A stretch of DNA of 64,000 bases from Tritrichomonas musculus (lineage: Eukaryota > Parabasalia > Tritrichomonadida > Tritrichomonadidae), in the NCBI GenBank assembly GCA_039105265.1, contig JAPFFF010000012.1, forward strand, positions 5,208,001 through 5,272,000, read 5' to 3'. Made by a program: the position numbers and the translations under genes. Shown in pieces: positions 51,534 to 61,503 of the stretch; position 1 is the stretch's first letter; every line of letters starts with the position of its first letter. Under the pieces are notes generated by a model that was given only the letters and a program-made list of their open reading frames with translations, had not been told where the DNA came from and did not search any database.

Positions 51534-51800
51534 GGGTTGGCCAATGTTGACGTTAAAATCGTTGAACAAAATGTTATAATATTAAATTGAATGTCAACGT
51601 CAACGACTTTAAAGCCGTTGATTATAACCGTTTCAATTTGGTCATAACGACATGTTAACGTTGAAATTATGCTTATTGAAAGGTTGAATTTTTTTGAGGG
51701 ACAGCTTTTTCTGAAAAAAACTTTATCAATTCAATTTATATTTGGTATGATTTAATAAAGTATTATTATTTTGAAAAAATTAGTAAATATCATTATCATA
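51534..51800. repeat. Left half of a foldback MITE split by the 4-kb composite element
   Basis: GGGTTGGCCAATGTTGACGTT begins at about 51536 and is followed by several AACGTCAACG/GTTAACGTTG words in both orientations. The corresponding right end lies at about 55995-56035 (CATTGACGTTGAAATAACG ... AACGTTGACAACAAGCC). The 51801-55860 element sits between them. Ends beginning GGGTTGGCCAA and a palindromic interior are seen in some hAT foldback elements; family assignment is tentative. Confidence 0.45.
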
Positions 51801-52761
51801 AGAACATAGGAAACTCTCGAGATATGTCGATATGCTTCGAAATTAATAATATATACTCACCATAGATAGTTATTGATGATTTCAGATTTTAAGCGAAATC
51901 GCGGCGGAGAGTCTTTCAAAAAGTTGTGATTTTCATAACGAGTCTCCAGACGTAAATGTAAAAATGTTTCAAAATTTATGGTATTATAAGAATATATATT
52001 GCAAGCATCTTAATATATATCAATTGCTATATTTTTATTAGCTTCGCTTTGCATCGAGTTATTAATAAAATATATTTCAAAAATTTGATTTTTGTATTTT
52101 TGCATTAAATGTCAGAAAAAAAAATAGGTGTACCTACATAATTAGTATAACAATAATTGCATTACTGTATTGTATATGATTATAAAATTATAGGATTGTA
52201 TGCTTATTGTATATAGAGTAATAACCAAAAACTCCTATCCGTGAAGAATGAGATTTTTTATATTAAGATAAAAATACAAAAAAACTCGTTACTAACAATA
52301 TCGGCCAAAATTCAATATTTTTACCCAAAAATTGGTTATTTGTCTTATTATGATGTTAAAAACACGATTAAGCAAAAAAATTGCGCATTATAAGTATATA
52401 TCCCGAGATAAAGCGATTTACACTATTTTTAGCCGATTTTACGATTTTTTTTGGAAAAAACGATTCCAGAACAGAGCCAACGAATGACCGGTATATTACA
52501 TTTATCTTAAATAGTAGTATACATTGCATTATATATTATATTAAATTTTTAGAAAAATCGTCCGCCAAATTTTCGAGAAAAATCAATTACAAAATTATAC
52601 TACATTTGAATAGAAATTCCTCTCAATTTTGGCAACTTTCTTTGATCATATCTCAGTATATACGCAAAATTAGGGAAACGTTTTCTATTAAAATATTCTT
52701 ATAATATGATATACTTTATTATATATTAATTTCAAAAGATTATGAGAGTTTCCTATGTTCT
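51801..52761 (+). repeat. Left 961-bp direct repeat of the composite element
   Basis: Identical to 54900-55860 over its full length as far as I could compare. Non-coding; the 107-aa frame at 52381-52704 opens with TTG and lacks a domain. Contains a GCGGCGGAGAGTC patch, unusual in GC content, and ends in the inverted copy of its own start. Confidence 0.9.
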
Positions 52762-52842
52762 ATAATTTTTCGTGGTCATGCTTTTTTTTCCTTTCAAATT
52801 TAAAAACCTCTGAAATTTTCAATATAGAATCATTTTTTTTTA

Positions 52843-54819
52843 ATGGCGCCTAAGCGAAATCCATCATGGTTTACTCCCGAAACAGGAGCAAAAGCAAGAT
52901 CTCAGCAAACTTACGAAAAGCTCTTAGAAGACAATCAAAGATTACAAGGTGAAAATGAAAGGTTAATTTTGGAGAATACAAGGCTAAAAAGACAAATAGC
53001 AGACTTACTGAAAATTAAATTGAATATACCAGAAGACAAACAAAAAACGATTAATATTAGTCCAATAGTATTAAGATTCATCGGCGCTACATGGGATAAT
53101 ATAACAAAATTTCCTCAAGGAAGACGTTATGATGGACTTCACGAATTCTTTGCACTGTTAAGCATGATGAGTCCACATTACTTCAATATTTTAAATACTA
53201 ATTTATTGTTCCCAACATATAAAACTGCTTCAACATATAGAAAGCAAGCTCTCGCTAATTTAGGAATACATGACGACATTTTTAATGGCGATATACAAAA
53301 TATTTTGAATATCATGTCAAGGTTTTTACCAAATAATTTTACTGGAAAAGGAGTTATCATGGTTGATGCTGCATATGTTACACCGTATGTCAAAGTAAAC
53401 AAAAATGGTAGGATTGATGGCGTGCTAAATCTCAAAGAGATCGATCCAGAATTAGCAGAAACATTTATTAATGATGACAACGAATTTTTAGAATTTATTA
53501 AATTAAATTATAACTCAGTGATACAAGCAGAATTCGGTATGACATTTGCACCATTAAATCCAGAATTTAAACAGTTTCCAATTGCATGTATTCCGTCGAC
53601 ATCAGGTAAGGCAACACAAGAGTTACGCGAAAAAATTGAATCGATCATATCACTCATGCCAAAAAACATAAGTATTATCGGATTAGGCACTGATGGTGAC
53701 AACACTTATAGCATATATGCAAATATATTCATCGACAAAATTATTGGTAACTTCGAAAGATTCCTAAGTCTTGGTGCTGTTGGTATAATTAAAATATTTG
53801 CAGTATTAATTCATTTTTCAGATCCATTGCACCTGACAAAAAGAGATCGTTACAGAAAATCCTCTCTTGAAGAATTCCTAGTTTCTCCATATGATTCTTA
53901 TGAAACACGGTCTGCAGAAGATTTAAAAACTATTGGAATTGCTCCTTACTTATTGGATAACAACAAAGGACGTAAAATGGAAGATGACCTCCCAAAAAAA
54001 TTGTTTACTTTACAAACAATTCAAAAAATAATTGATAACGAAGACTTTTATTTACTTTTATCAATGCTTCCTTCTACACTCTTACTAGAGGCACTATTCA
54101 GGAATTCACTAAGTCGGCAAGAGACTATTGACTATCTTTTACTTGGTGCAAGTATTGTATTGATTTATTATCTTATGCAACAATATGTCATTGAACACAA
54201 CTTAAAAATCTATCGTGTGCAGCCCAATACCTATAAGAAAATGAGATGTTTCACAGATAATTGGTGTAAACAATACATATTTACTGCAATTGGAATTGCA
54301 TCTCAAATAATCACTGAAGAAGCTATTGATACAGGTGCATGCAGTTCACACTACCAAGAACACAATTTTGCAAATGTTCGGAGGCATAATAAAAAAGATG
54401 ACAGCCACGTGAATTTCCAGAAATCAATGAAATACATTCTATTGGAGCACGAATTGTACAAGAACATGCCTATTGAAGAAAAAGTTCCAGAATCACGAAG
54501 TGACAGTGGGAAGAAAATTTTTGACAACACTCCAGTTGAAGAACGTCCAATAATTTACTATCTTCGGCAAGCATTGTACCTTTGGAAGAATGTTCAAATT
54601 GTAAGAAAAATGCCATTATTGAATTTAATCGATCCAGAGCCAAGAAAAATGCCATTTCAAGAGTTAAGTGGGATTTTGGGGAATTTTTATGAAAAAAATC
54701 GACGTTCAATTTCTACCAAATCAACGGGCATGATAAAAACAGCTGGCTTGAACAACATGATATTTTGGAATGCTGATGAGCAGTTGAATAACTTGGTTAA
54801 TGATGATGATTCTGAATAA
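52843..54819 (+). CDS. DDE-like transposase of unassigned superfamily, 658 aa
   Basis: The ATG at 52843 is the first codon of the only gene in the composite element. The N-terminus is basic and then forms a coiled coil (about 23-56, DNQRLQGENERLILENTRLK). The body looks like an RNase-H-fold transposase: D175 in GVIMVDAAYVTPY, D284/D286 in GLGTDGDN, SDPLHLTKRDRYR at 326-338, and E506 in HYQEHNFANVRRHNK. These acidic residues in hydrophobic-strand contexts are candidates for the catalytic triad. I do not recognise the family; it is not hAT, MULE, pogo or mariner by signature. The intact frame and the identical flanking repeats suggest recent mobility. Confidence 0.65.
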   Translation: MAPKRNPSWFTPETGAKARSQQTYEKLLEDNQRLQGENERLILENTRLKRQIADLLKIKLNIPEDKQKTINISPIVLRFIGATWDNITKFPQGRRYDGLHEFFALLSMMSPHYFNILNTNLLFPTYKTASTYRKQALANLGIHDDIFNGDIQNILNIMSRFLPNNFTGKGVIMVDAAYVTPYVKVNKNGRIDGVLNLKEIDPELAETFINDDNEFLEFIKLNYNSVIQAEFGMTFAPLNPEFKQFPIACIPSTSGKATQELREKIESIISLMPKNISIIGLGTDGDNTYSIYANIFIDKIIGNFERFLSLGAVGIIKIFAVLIHFSDPLHLTKRDRYRKSSLEEFLVSPYDSYETRSAEDLKTIGIAPYLLDNNKGRKMEDDLPKKLFTLQTIQKIIDNEDFYLLLSMLPSTLLLEALFRNSLSRQETIDYLLLGASIVLIYYLMQQYVIEHNLKIYRVQPNTYKKMRCFTDNWCKQYIFTAIGIASQIITEEAIDTGACSSHYQEHNFANVRRHNKKDDSHVNFQKSMKYILLEHELYKNMPIEEKVPESRSDSGKKIFDNTPVEERPIIYYLRQALYLWKNVQIVRKMPLLNLIDPEPRKMPFQELSGILGNFYEKNRRSISTKSTGMIKTAGLNNMIFWNADEQLNNLVNDDDSE

Positions 54820-54899
54820 AAGATAATTTTTTCATTTCACTTTTTATATATAGAAATATTTGAATATTTTATGACATGTCAAAAATTTTAAAAAAATAT

Positions 54900-55860
54900 A
54901 GAACATAGGAAACTCTCGAGATATGTCGATATGCTTCGAAATTAATAATATATACTCACCATAGATAGTTATTGATGATTTCAGATTTTAAGCGAAATCG
55001 CGGCGGAGAGTCTTTCAAAAAGTTGTGATTTTCATAACGAGTCTCCAGACGTAAATGTAAAAATGTTTCAAAATTTATGGTATTATAAGAATATATATTG
55101 CAAGCATCTTAATATATATCAATTGCTATATTTTTATTAGCTTCGCTTTGCATCGAGTTATTAATAAAATATATTTCAAAAATTTGATTTTTGTATTTTT
55201 GCATTAAATGTCAGAAAAAAAAATAGGTGTACCTACATAATTAGTATAACAATAATTGCATTACTGTATTGTATATGATTATAAAATTATAGGATTGTAT
55301 GCTTATTGTATATAGAGTAATAACCAAAAACTCCTATCCGTGAAGAATGAGATTTTTTATATTAAGATAAAAATACAAAAAAACTCGTTACTAACAATAT
55401 CGGCCAAAATTCAATATTTTTACCCAAAAATTGGTTATTTGTCTTATTATGATGTTAAAAACACGATTAAGCAAAAAAATTGCGCATTATAAGTATATAT
55501 CCCGAGATAAAGCGATTTACACTATTTTTAGCCGATTTTACGATTTTTTTTGGAAAAAACGATTCCAGAACAGAGCCAACGAATGACCGGTATATTACAT
55601 TTATCTTAAATAGTAGTATACATTGCATTATATATTATATTAAATTTTTAGAAAAATCGTCCGCCAAATTTTCGAGAAAAATCAATTACAAAATTATACT
55701 ACATTTGAATAGAAATTCCTCTCAATTTTGGCAACTTTCTTTGATCATATCTCAGTATATACGCAAAATTAGGGAAACGTTTTCTATTAAAATATTCTTA
55801 TAATATGATATACTTTATTATATATTAATTTCAAAAGATTATGAGAGTTTCCTATGTTCT
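54900..55860 (+). repeat. Right 961-bp direct repeat of the composite element
   Basis: Second, identical copy in the same orientation, starting 80 bp after the transposase stop codon and followed by the duplication TATCATA. Confidence 0.9.
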
Positions 55861-55867
55861 TATCATA

Positions 55868-56330
55868 TCTATATAAATACTAAATATATATATATGTTAC
55901 AGAAATGATAATTTAATTTAAAATCAACGACGATAGAAATAAAAAAGTGACATTTTTTTGGATGCTAATTTTCAACGAAACACTTATCATTGATCATTGA
56001 CGTTGAAATAACGAAGTTAACGTTGACAACAAGCCACAAAAAAAGTGTTTTTGAGACATAGATTCATTTAAGTTACCAATTTTTAATAATAACGCTGGAT
56101 TTTTAAAATCAATTATACTTTTTATTAATGTAATTTGGTTGAAAAATGTCATATTAATTTATGATATTGATTATTTTTTAATTGTTTAAATATGATATAT
56201 ATCATATAGAATTAAAAATGCAAATAATATATATTAGGCTCATTTAATAGGAATATAAATCTAATATTTAATTTATTTATATTAAGTTGAACAAAATGCT
56301 AAAGAAATAAATAAAGGTGCTGTTTTTGTT
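55868..56330. other. Right half of the split foldback MITE and AT-rich spacer
   Basis: The MITE remnant ends at about 56035 with GTTGACAACAAGCC. The remainder to 56330 is AT-rich with no gene. Confidence 0.45.
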
Positions 56331-56359
56331 TAGAATTTGTTATTGTATTTGTTAGATAT

Positions 56360-59300
56360 TCGTTGCTGTTTTTATTCAGCATTTATCACTGCTTTTGTTT
56401 AGAATTTATCACTGCTTTTGTTTAGAATTCATTGCTGCTTTTGTTCAGTATTTATCACTGCTTTTGTTCAGAATTTATCGCTGCTTTTGTTCAGTATTTA
56501 TCACTGCTTTTGTTCAGAATTTATCACTGCTTTTGTTTAGAATTCATTGCTGCTTTTGTTCAGTATTTATCACTGCTTTTGTTCAGAATTTATCGCTGCT
56601 TTTGTTCAGTATTTATCACTGCTTTTGTTCAGTATTTATCACTGCTTTTGTTCAGTATTTATCACTGCTTTTGTTCAGTATTTATCGCTGCTTTTGTTCA
56701 GTATTTATCACTGCTTTTGTTTAGAATTTATCACTGCTTTTGTTCAGTATTTATCGCTGCTTTTGTTCAGTATTTATCACTGCTTTTGTATAGAATTTAT
56801 CACTGCTTTTGTTTAGAATTTATCACTGCTTTTGTTTAGAATTCATTGCTGCTTTTGTTCAGTATTTATCACTGCTTTTGTTCAGAATTTATCGCTGCTT
56901 TTGTTCAGTATTTATCACTGCTTTTGTTCAGTATTTATCACTGCTTTTGTTTAGAATTTATCACTGCTTTTGTTCAGTATTTATCGCTGCTTTTGTTCAG
57001 TATTTATCACTGCTTTTGTTCAGTATTTATCGCTGCTTTTGTTCAGTATTTATCACTGCTTTTGTTTAGAATTTATCACTGCTTTTGTTCAGTATTTATC
57101 ACTGCTTTTGTATAGAATTTATCACTGCTTTTGTTTAGAATTTATCACTGCTTTTGTTTAGAATTCATTGCTGCTTTTGTTCAGTATTTATCACTGCTTT
57201 TGTTCAGTATTTATCACTGCTTTTGTTTAGAATTTATCGCTGCTTTTGTTCAGTATTTATCACTGCTTTTGTATAGAATTTATCACTGCTTTTGTTTAGA
57301 ATTTATCACTGCTTTTGTTTAGAATTCATTGCTGCTTTTGTTCAGTATTTATCACTGCTTTTGTTCAGAATTTATCGCTGCTTTTGTTCAGTATTTATCA
57401 CTGCTTTTGTTCAGTATTTATCACTGCTTTTGTATAGAATTTATCACTGCTTTTGTTTAGAATTTATCACTGCTTTTGTTTAGAATTCATTGCTGCTTTT
57501 GTTCAGTATTTATCACTGCTTTTGTTCAGAATTTATCGCTGCTTTTGTTCAGTATTTATCACTGCTTTTGTTCAGTATTTATCACTGCTTTTGTTCAGTA
57601 TTTATCACTGCTTTTGTTCAGAATTTATCACTGCTTTTGTTCAGTATTTATCACTGCTTTTGTTCAGTATTTATCACTGCTTTTGTTCAGTATTTATCAC
57701 TGCTTTTGTTTAGAATTTATCACTGCTTTTGTTCAGTATTTATCACTGCTTTTGTTCAGTATTTATCACTGCTTTTGTTCAGTATTTATCACTGCTTTTG
57801 TTCAGTATTTATCACTGCTTTTGTTCAGTATTTATCACTGCTTTTGTTCAGTATTTATCACTGCTTTTGTTCAGTATTTATCACTGCTTTTGTTCAGTAT
57901 TTATCACTGCTTTTGTTCAGTATTTATCACTGCTTTTGTTCAGTATTTATCACTGCTTTTGTTTAGAATTTATCACTGCTTTTGTTCAGTATTTATCACT
58001 GCTTTTGTTCAGAATTTATCACTGCTTTTGTTCAGTATTTATCACTGCTTTTGTATAGAATTTATCACTGCTTTTGTTCAGTATTTATCACTGCTTTTGT
58101 TCAGTATTTATCACTGCTTTTGTTCAGAATTTATCACTGCTTTTGTTCAGTATTTATCACTGCTTTTGTTCAGTATTTATCACTGCTTTTGTTCAGTATT
58201 TATCACTGCTTTTGTTCAGTATTTATCACTGCTTTTGTTCAGTATTTATCACTGCTTTTGTATAGAATTTATCACTGCTTTTGTTCAGTATTTATCACTG
58301 CTTTTGTTCAGTATTTATCACTGCTTTTGTTCAGTATTTATCACTGCTTTTGTTCAGTATTTATCACTGCTTTTGTTCAGTATTTATCACTGCTTTTGTT
58401 CAGTATTTATCACTGCTTTTGTTCAGTATTTATCACTGCTTTTGTTCAGTATTTATCACTGCTTTTGTTCAGTATTTATCACTGCTTTTGTATAGAATTT
58501 ATCACTGCTTTTGTTCAGTATTTATCACTGCTTTTGTTCAGAATTTATCACTGCTTTTGTTCAGTATTTATCACTGCTTTTGTATAGAATTTATCACTGC
58601 TTTTGTTCAGTATTTATCACTGCTTTTGTTCAGTATTTATCACTGCTTTTGTTCAGTATTTATCACTGCTTTTGTATAGAATTTATCACTGCTTTTGTTC
58701 AGTATTTATCACTGCTTTTGTTCAGAATTTATCACTGCTTTTGTTCAGTATTTATCACTGCTTTTGTTCAGTATTTATCACTGCTTTTGTTCAGAATTTA
58801 TCACTGCTTTTGTTCAGTATTTATCACTGCTTTTGTATAGAATTTATCACTGCTTTTGTTCAGTATTTATCACTGCTTTTGTTCAGTATTTATCACTGCT
58901 TTTGTTCAGTATTTATCACTGCTTTTGTTCAGAATTTATCACTGCTTTTGTTCAGTATTTATCACTGCTTTTGTTCAGTATTTATCACTGCTTTTGTTCA
59001 GTATTTATCACTGCTTTTGTTCAGTATTTATCACTGCTTTTGTTCAGTATTTATCACTGCTTTTGTTCAGTATTTATCACTGCTTTTGTTCAGTATTTAT
59101 CACTGCTTTTGTTCAGTATTTATCACTGCTTTTGTTCAGTATTTATCACTGCTTTTGTTCAGTATTTATCACTGCTTTTGTTCAGAATTTATCACTGCTT
59201 TTGTTCAGTATTTATCACTGCTTTTGTTCAGTATTTATCACTGCTTTTGTTCAGTATTTATCACTGCTTTTGTTCAGAATTTATCACTGCTTTTGTTCAG

Positions 59301-59580
59301 TATTTATCACTGCTTTTGTTTAGAATTTATCACTGCTTTTGTTCAGTATTTATCACTGCTTTTGTTCAGTATTTATCACTGCTTTTGTTCAGTATTTATC
59401 ACTGCTTTTGTATAGAATTTATCACTGCTTTTGTTCAGTATTTATCACTGCTTTTGTTCAGTATTTATCACTGCTTTTGTTCAGTATTTATCACTGCTTT
59501 TGTTCAGTATTTATCACTGCTTTTGTTCAGTATTTATCACTGCTTTTGTTTAGAATTTATCGCTGCTTTTGTTCAGTATT
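56360..59580. repeat. 23-bp tandem array (about 140 copies)
   Basis: Unit CAGTATTTATCACTGCTTTTGTT with a few fixed variants (CAGAATT, TAGAATT, ATAGAATT; CGCTG for CACTG). The left 1.1 kb contains a higher-order repeat of about 160 bp (including TTTAGAATTCATTGCTGC), while the right part is more uniform. Because 23 is not a multiple of three, all three forward frames stay open for long stretches and give a dozen overlapping false ORFs. Confidence 0.97.
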
Positions 59581-60009
59581 TGTTTCTATCTTTATTCATT
59601 ATTTAAAACAGCTTTTTTTTCGACATTGGTTGTTGATTTTGTTGATATTCGTCATTGATTTCGTTGACATTTATTATTGTTTTTGTTGACATTTGTTTCT
59701 GATTTTGTTCTCTATATGTTACTGATTTTGCTTTTTATTTGTTTAATTATTTACCTTTTTTATTATTATGGGCTTTAATTATTTTCTTTTGCTATCAGTA
59801 ATGTTATACTTCTGAAAACGATTATTTTTTCTTTTCGATTTTTTGTTTTTTGTTGTTGGTGGTAAATTATTATATAATCATTTTATTTTTTGTTCCAATT
59901 TACTAACTAATATACTTCTTTGGTTTACTTCTTTTTAAATTTCTTTTCTTTTCTTTTTATTTTTTTCCTGTTGGTGACTTTTCCATATTTTGGTTTCTCT
60001 GTTTCTTAA
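59581..60009. other. T-rich sequence between the array and the right MULE terminus
   Basis: Begins with diverged copies of the 23-bp unit (TTGTTGACATTTATTATTG) and passes into T-rich sequence. No gene. Confidence 0.6.
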
Positions 60010-60187
60010 AAATTTTTGCTATCAAAAAGTCGTGTTTCAAAAAGTTGCGTATCAAAAAGCTCCCTTTGAAATTCCACTTTTTGAGAGCACCGTGATGGTC
60101 ACTTCACCATCACAGCGTGCTAACTTTTAGGTCCCAGAAAAAAATCAACTTTTTTTTTGAAAAAGTGGGAAAAAGTGAAAAGCACCC
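60010..60187 (-). repeat. MULE right terminal inverted repeat
   Basis: Contains both parts that are separated on the left: 60010-60120 matches 43777-43905, and 60135-60187 matches 35507-35555 (both inverted). Multiple CAAAAAGT words occur. It is followed by ATAATATAT (60188-60196). Confidence 0.85.
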
Positions 60188-60196
60188 ATAATATAT

Positions 60197-61347
60197 ATAT
60201 GACCAAATAGTATAGTCTAATATAATAACACTATTGGCTTTTTGAATAATACTATTCAACCAATTCTGAACTGCTTTTCAAAAAGTCAGAAGTGTTCAGT
60301 AGTTATTCTAAGCGCTATGAAGTTATTTTATATACGGTACTGAGATTTTGGCCGCTTCAAAAAGTTTATAAAAATAAAAAAAAATATATATTAATTATCT
60401 TAATTATTAACACTGTAATTAATGTTCTTTCCTAAGTTTCCATTTAGTATATGTGTGTTGACTTTTAAGTTATATATAAAAAAAAGATCTTGAGGAGAAT
60501 AACTTAAATATAGTATTGTATCTATAATAGTATTAGTTGGAACTAGTTGTAAGGAAAAGCTTTCCTATTTTTCTGTCGGATTACTAAATAAGGTAGGTAA
60601 GAATATCAAGTAACAATGTAATTTCAAAGATATGCGATTTAAAAAAAGCATGACCAAATTGGAAAAATCTTGCAATTCATGGTATAATACATCGGATGTA
60701 CATTTGGTGATATCGGTCTTGGGAGTCTAAATGCGATAGTTGGCCTAATTTGCTACGATTTTAAGAAAAAAAATATTATTAAACATATCTAAAACTTTTT
60801 GATAACTTATTTGGTGGTACTGAGTTTTTGGTTCCAGTTTATAAAAATCAAAGCAAAACAATTTTAAAAAATTATTTATTTATTTTATTTTGATATAAAG
60901 TCACCAATTATACCTTATTTTTATCTGTATTATTTAGAACTTGTAAAGATATTCTTATTTTCATTGATGAGCTAAATTGAATCATCTTTTATAATTTTTG
61001 GTTTATTTCATATCTTCATCATTTCATTATATATACTAAAAATAGCATGAAAATAAAATATATATTTTATTACTTATAGCATTTAATACTTTTACATTGA
61101 TGTCTTTAAGTATTAAAAAAAAAAAAAAAAAAAAAAAATCGTTAAATTGCTTGTAATGATGAATCGCATTGATTTAATATAATTATATGTAGGAACAAAC
61201 GTTTTCAATTTTTTGTTTGGTCATTTCTTTGTATATATATTACAAAATAATTTCGATAATAATAGTTTTTTTATTTAGAAATTTGTGAGAGTTTTCAATT
61301 ATTCAGAAGTTAATTCCAAATTCAATTAAAATTTTCATTTATTAAAC
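60197..61347. other. Intergenic sequence with degenerate repeat ends
   Basis: GTTCAGTAGTTATTCTAAGC at 60290 matches, inverted, 31356-31400. GGTACTGAGATTTTGGCC (60335) and GGTACTGAGTTTTTGGTTCC (60826) are two directly repeated ends of the same family. An A tract lies at about 61113-61138. No gene is seen. Confidence 0.5.
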
Positions 61348-61503
61348 ATGAATTCAAGCCTAACAAAAGAGCTACTCGATGCATCTCAACGCGGAGACAT
61401 CAAATCTTTTCAAAATATCCTTACGAAGGAGGAAACTGACATCAACTGCAAAGACATTTTAACACGAAACATTCATGCTATTGAACATTTATTTTTTTCA
61501 TAA
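61348..61503 (+). CDS. Start of an ankyrin-type gene, 51-aa open part
   Basis: The ATG at 61348 starts NSSLTKELLDASQRGDIKSF, the usual first half-repeat of trichomonad ankyrin proteins, then NILTKEETDINCKDIL and a stop at 61501-61503. The next ankyrin repeat (NWTPLIFAACFGHTEIVQLL) follows in another frame about 45 bp on. The reading frame is therefore broken directly after the INCK junction, unless the spacer is removed from the mRNA. No GT..ACTAACACACAG-type trichomonad intron signals are visible. Confidence 0.45.
   Translation: MNSSLTKELLDASQRGDIKSFQNILTKEETDINCKDILTRNIHAIEHLFFS

Larger units (their letters stand above)
51801..55860. mobile_element. 4.06-kb composite element with 961-bp direct repeats
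   Basis: Two identical 961-bp direct repeats (51801-52761 and 54900-55860) flank a 2.1-kb unique core with one gene. Each repeat starts AGAACATAGGAAACTCTC and ends with its exact complement GAGAGTTTCCTATGTTCT, so each has its own 18-bp inverted ends, and so has the whole. The unit is flanked by a 7-bp direct duplication TATCATA (51794-51800 and 55861-55867). The inner sides of the repeats carry no duplication. The layout is like a bacterial composite transposon or an LTR element, but there is no reverse transcriptase and the repeat ends are not TG..CA. Confidence 0.88.
35507..60187. mobile_element. Giant MULE-like element, 24.7 kb
   Basis: The left end GGAAAATCTTCACTTTTTCC and the reverse complement of the right end GGGTGCTTTTCACTTTTTCC continue as a shared repeat of about 45 bp up to TTTTTTCTG. 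The element is flanked by the same 9-bp word ATAATATAT at 35498-35506 and 60188-60196; Mutator-like elements typically duplicate 8-11 bp, most often 9. Inside are a MULE-type transposase with SWIM domain, a FAR1-like domain and tandem arrays near each end. The terminal repeat resumes at 43777 on the left, after an 8.2-kb foldback insertion, and matches 60010-60120. The 9-bp word is AT-only, so its weight is moderate. The combination with matching termini is what supports the call. Confidence 0.7.

Noticed and set aside
52381-52704. 107-aa ORF in each 961-bp repeat (also 55480-55803)
   Set aside because: Opens with TTG, no domain; identity of the two copies only reflects the identical repeats.
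51801-55860. LTR retrotransposon because of the long identical direct repeats
   Set aside because: No reverse transcriptase, no gag, no primer-binding site; ends are AGAACAT..ATGTTCT, not TG..CA; the gene looks like a DDE transposase.
56395-59689. A dozen long plus-strand ORFs (up to 339 aa) of the LLLFSIYHCFCSVFITAFVQ type
   Set aside because: They are readings of the 23-bp satellite in all three frames; no start context, no domain.
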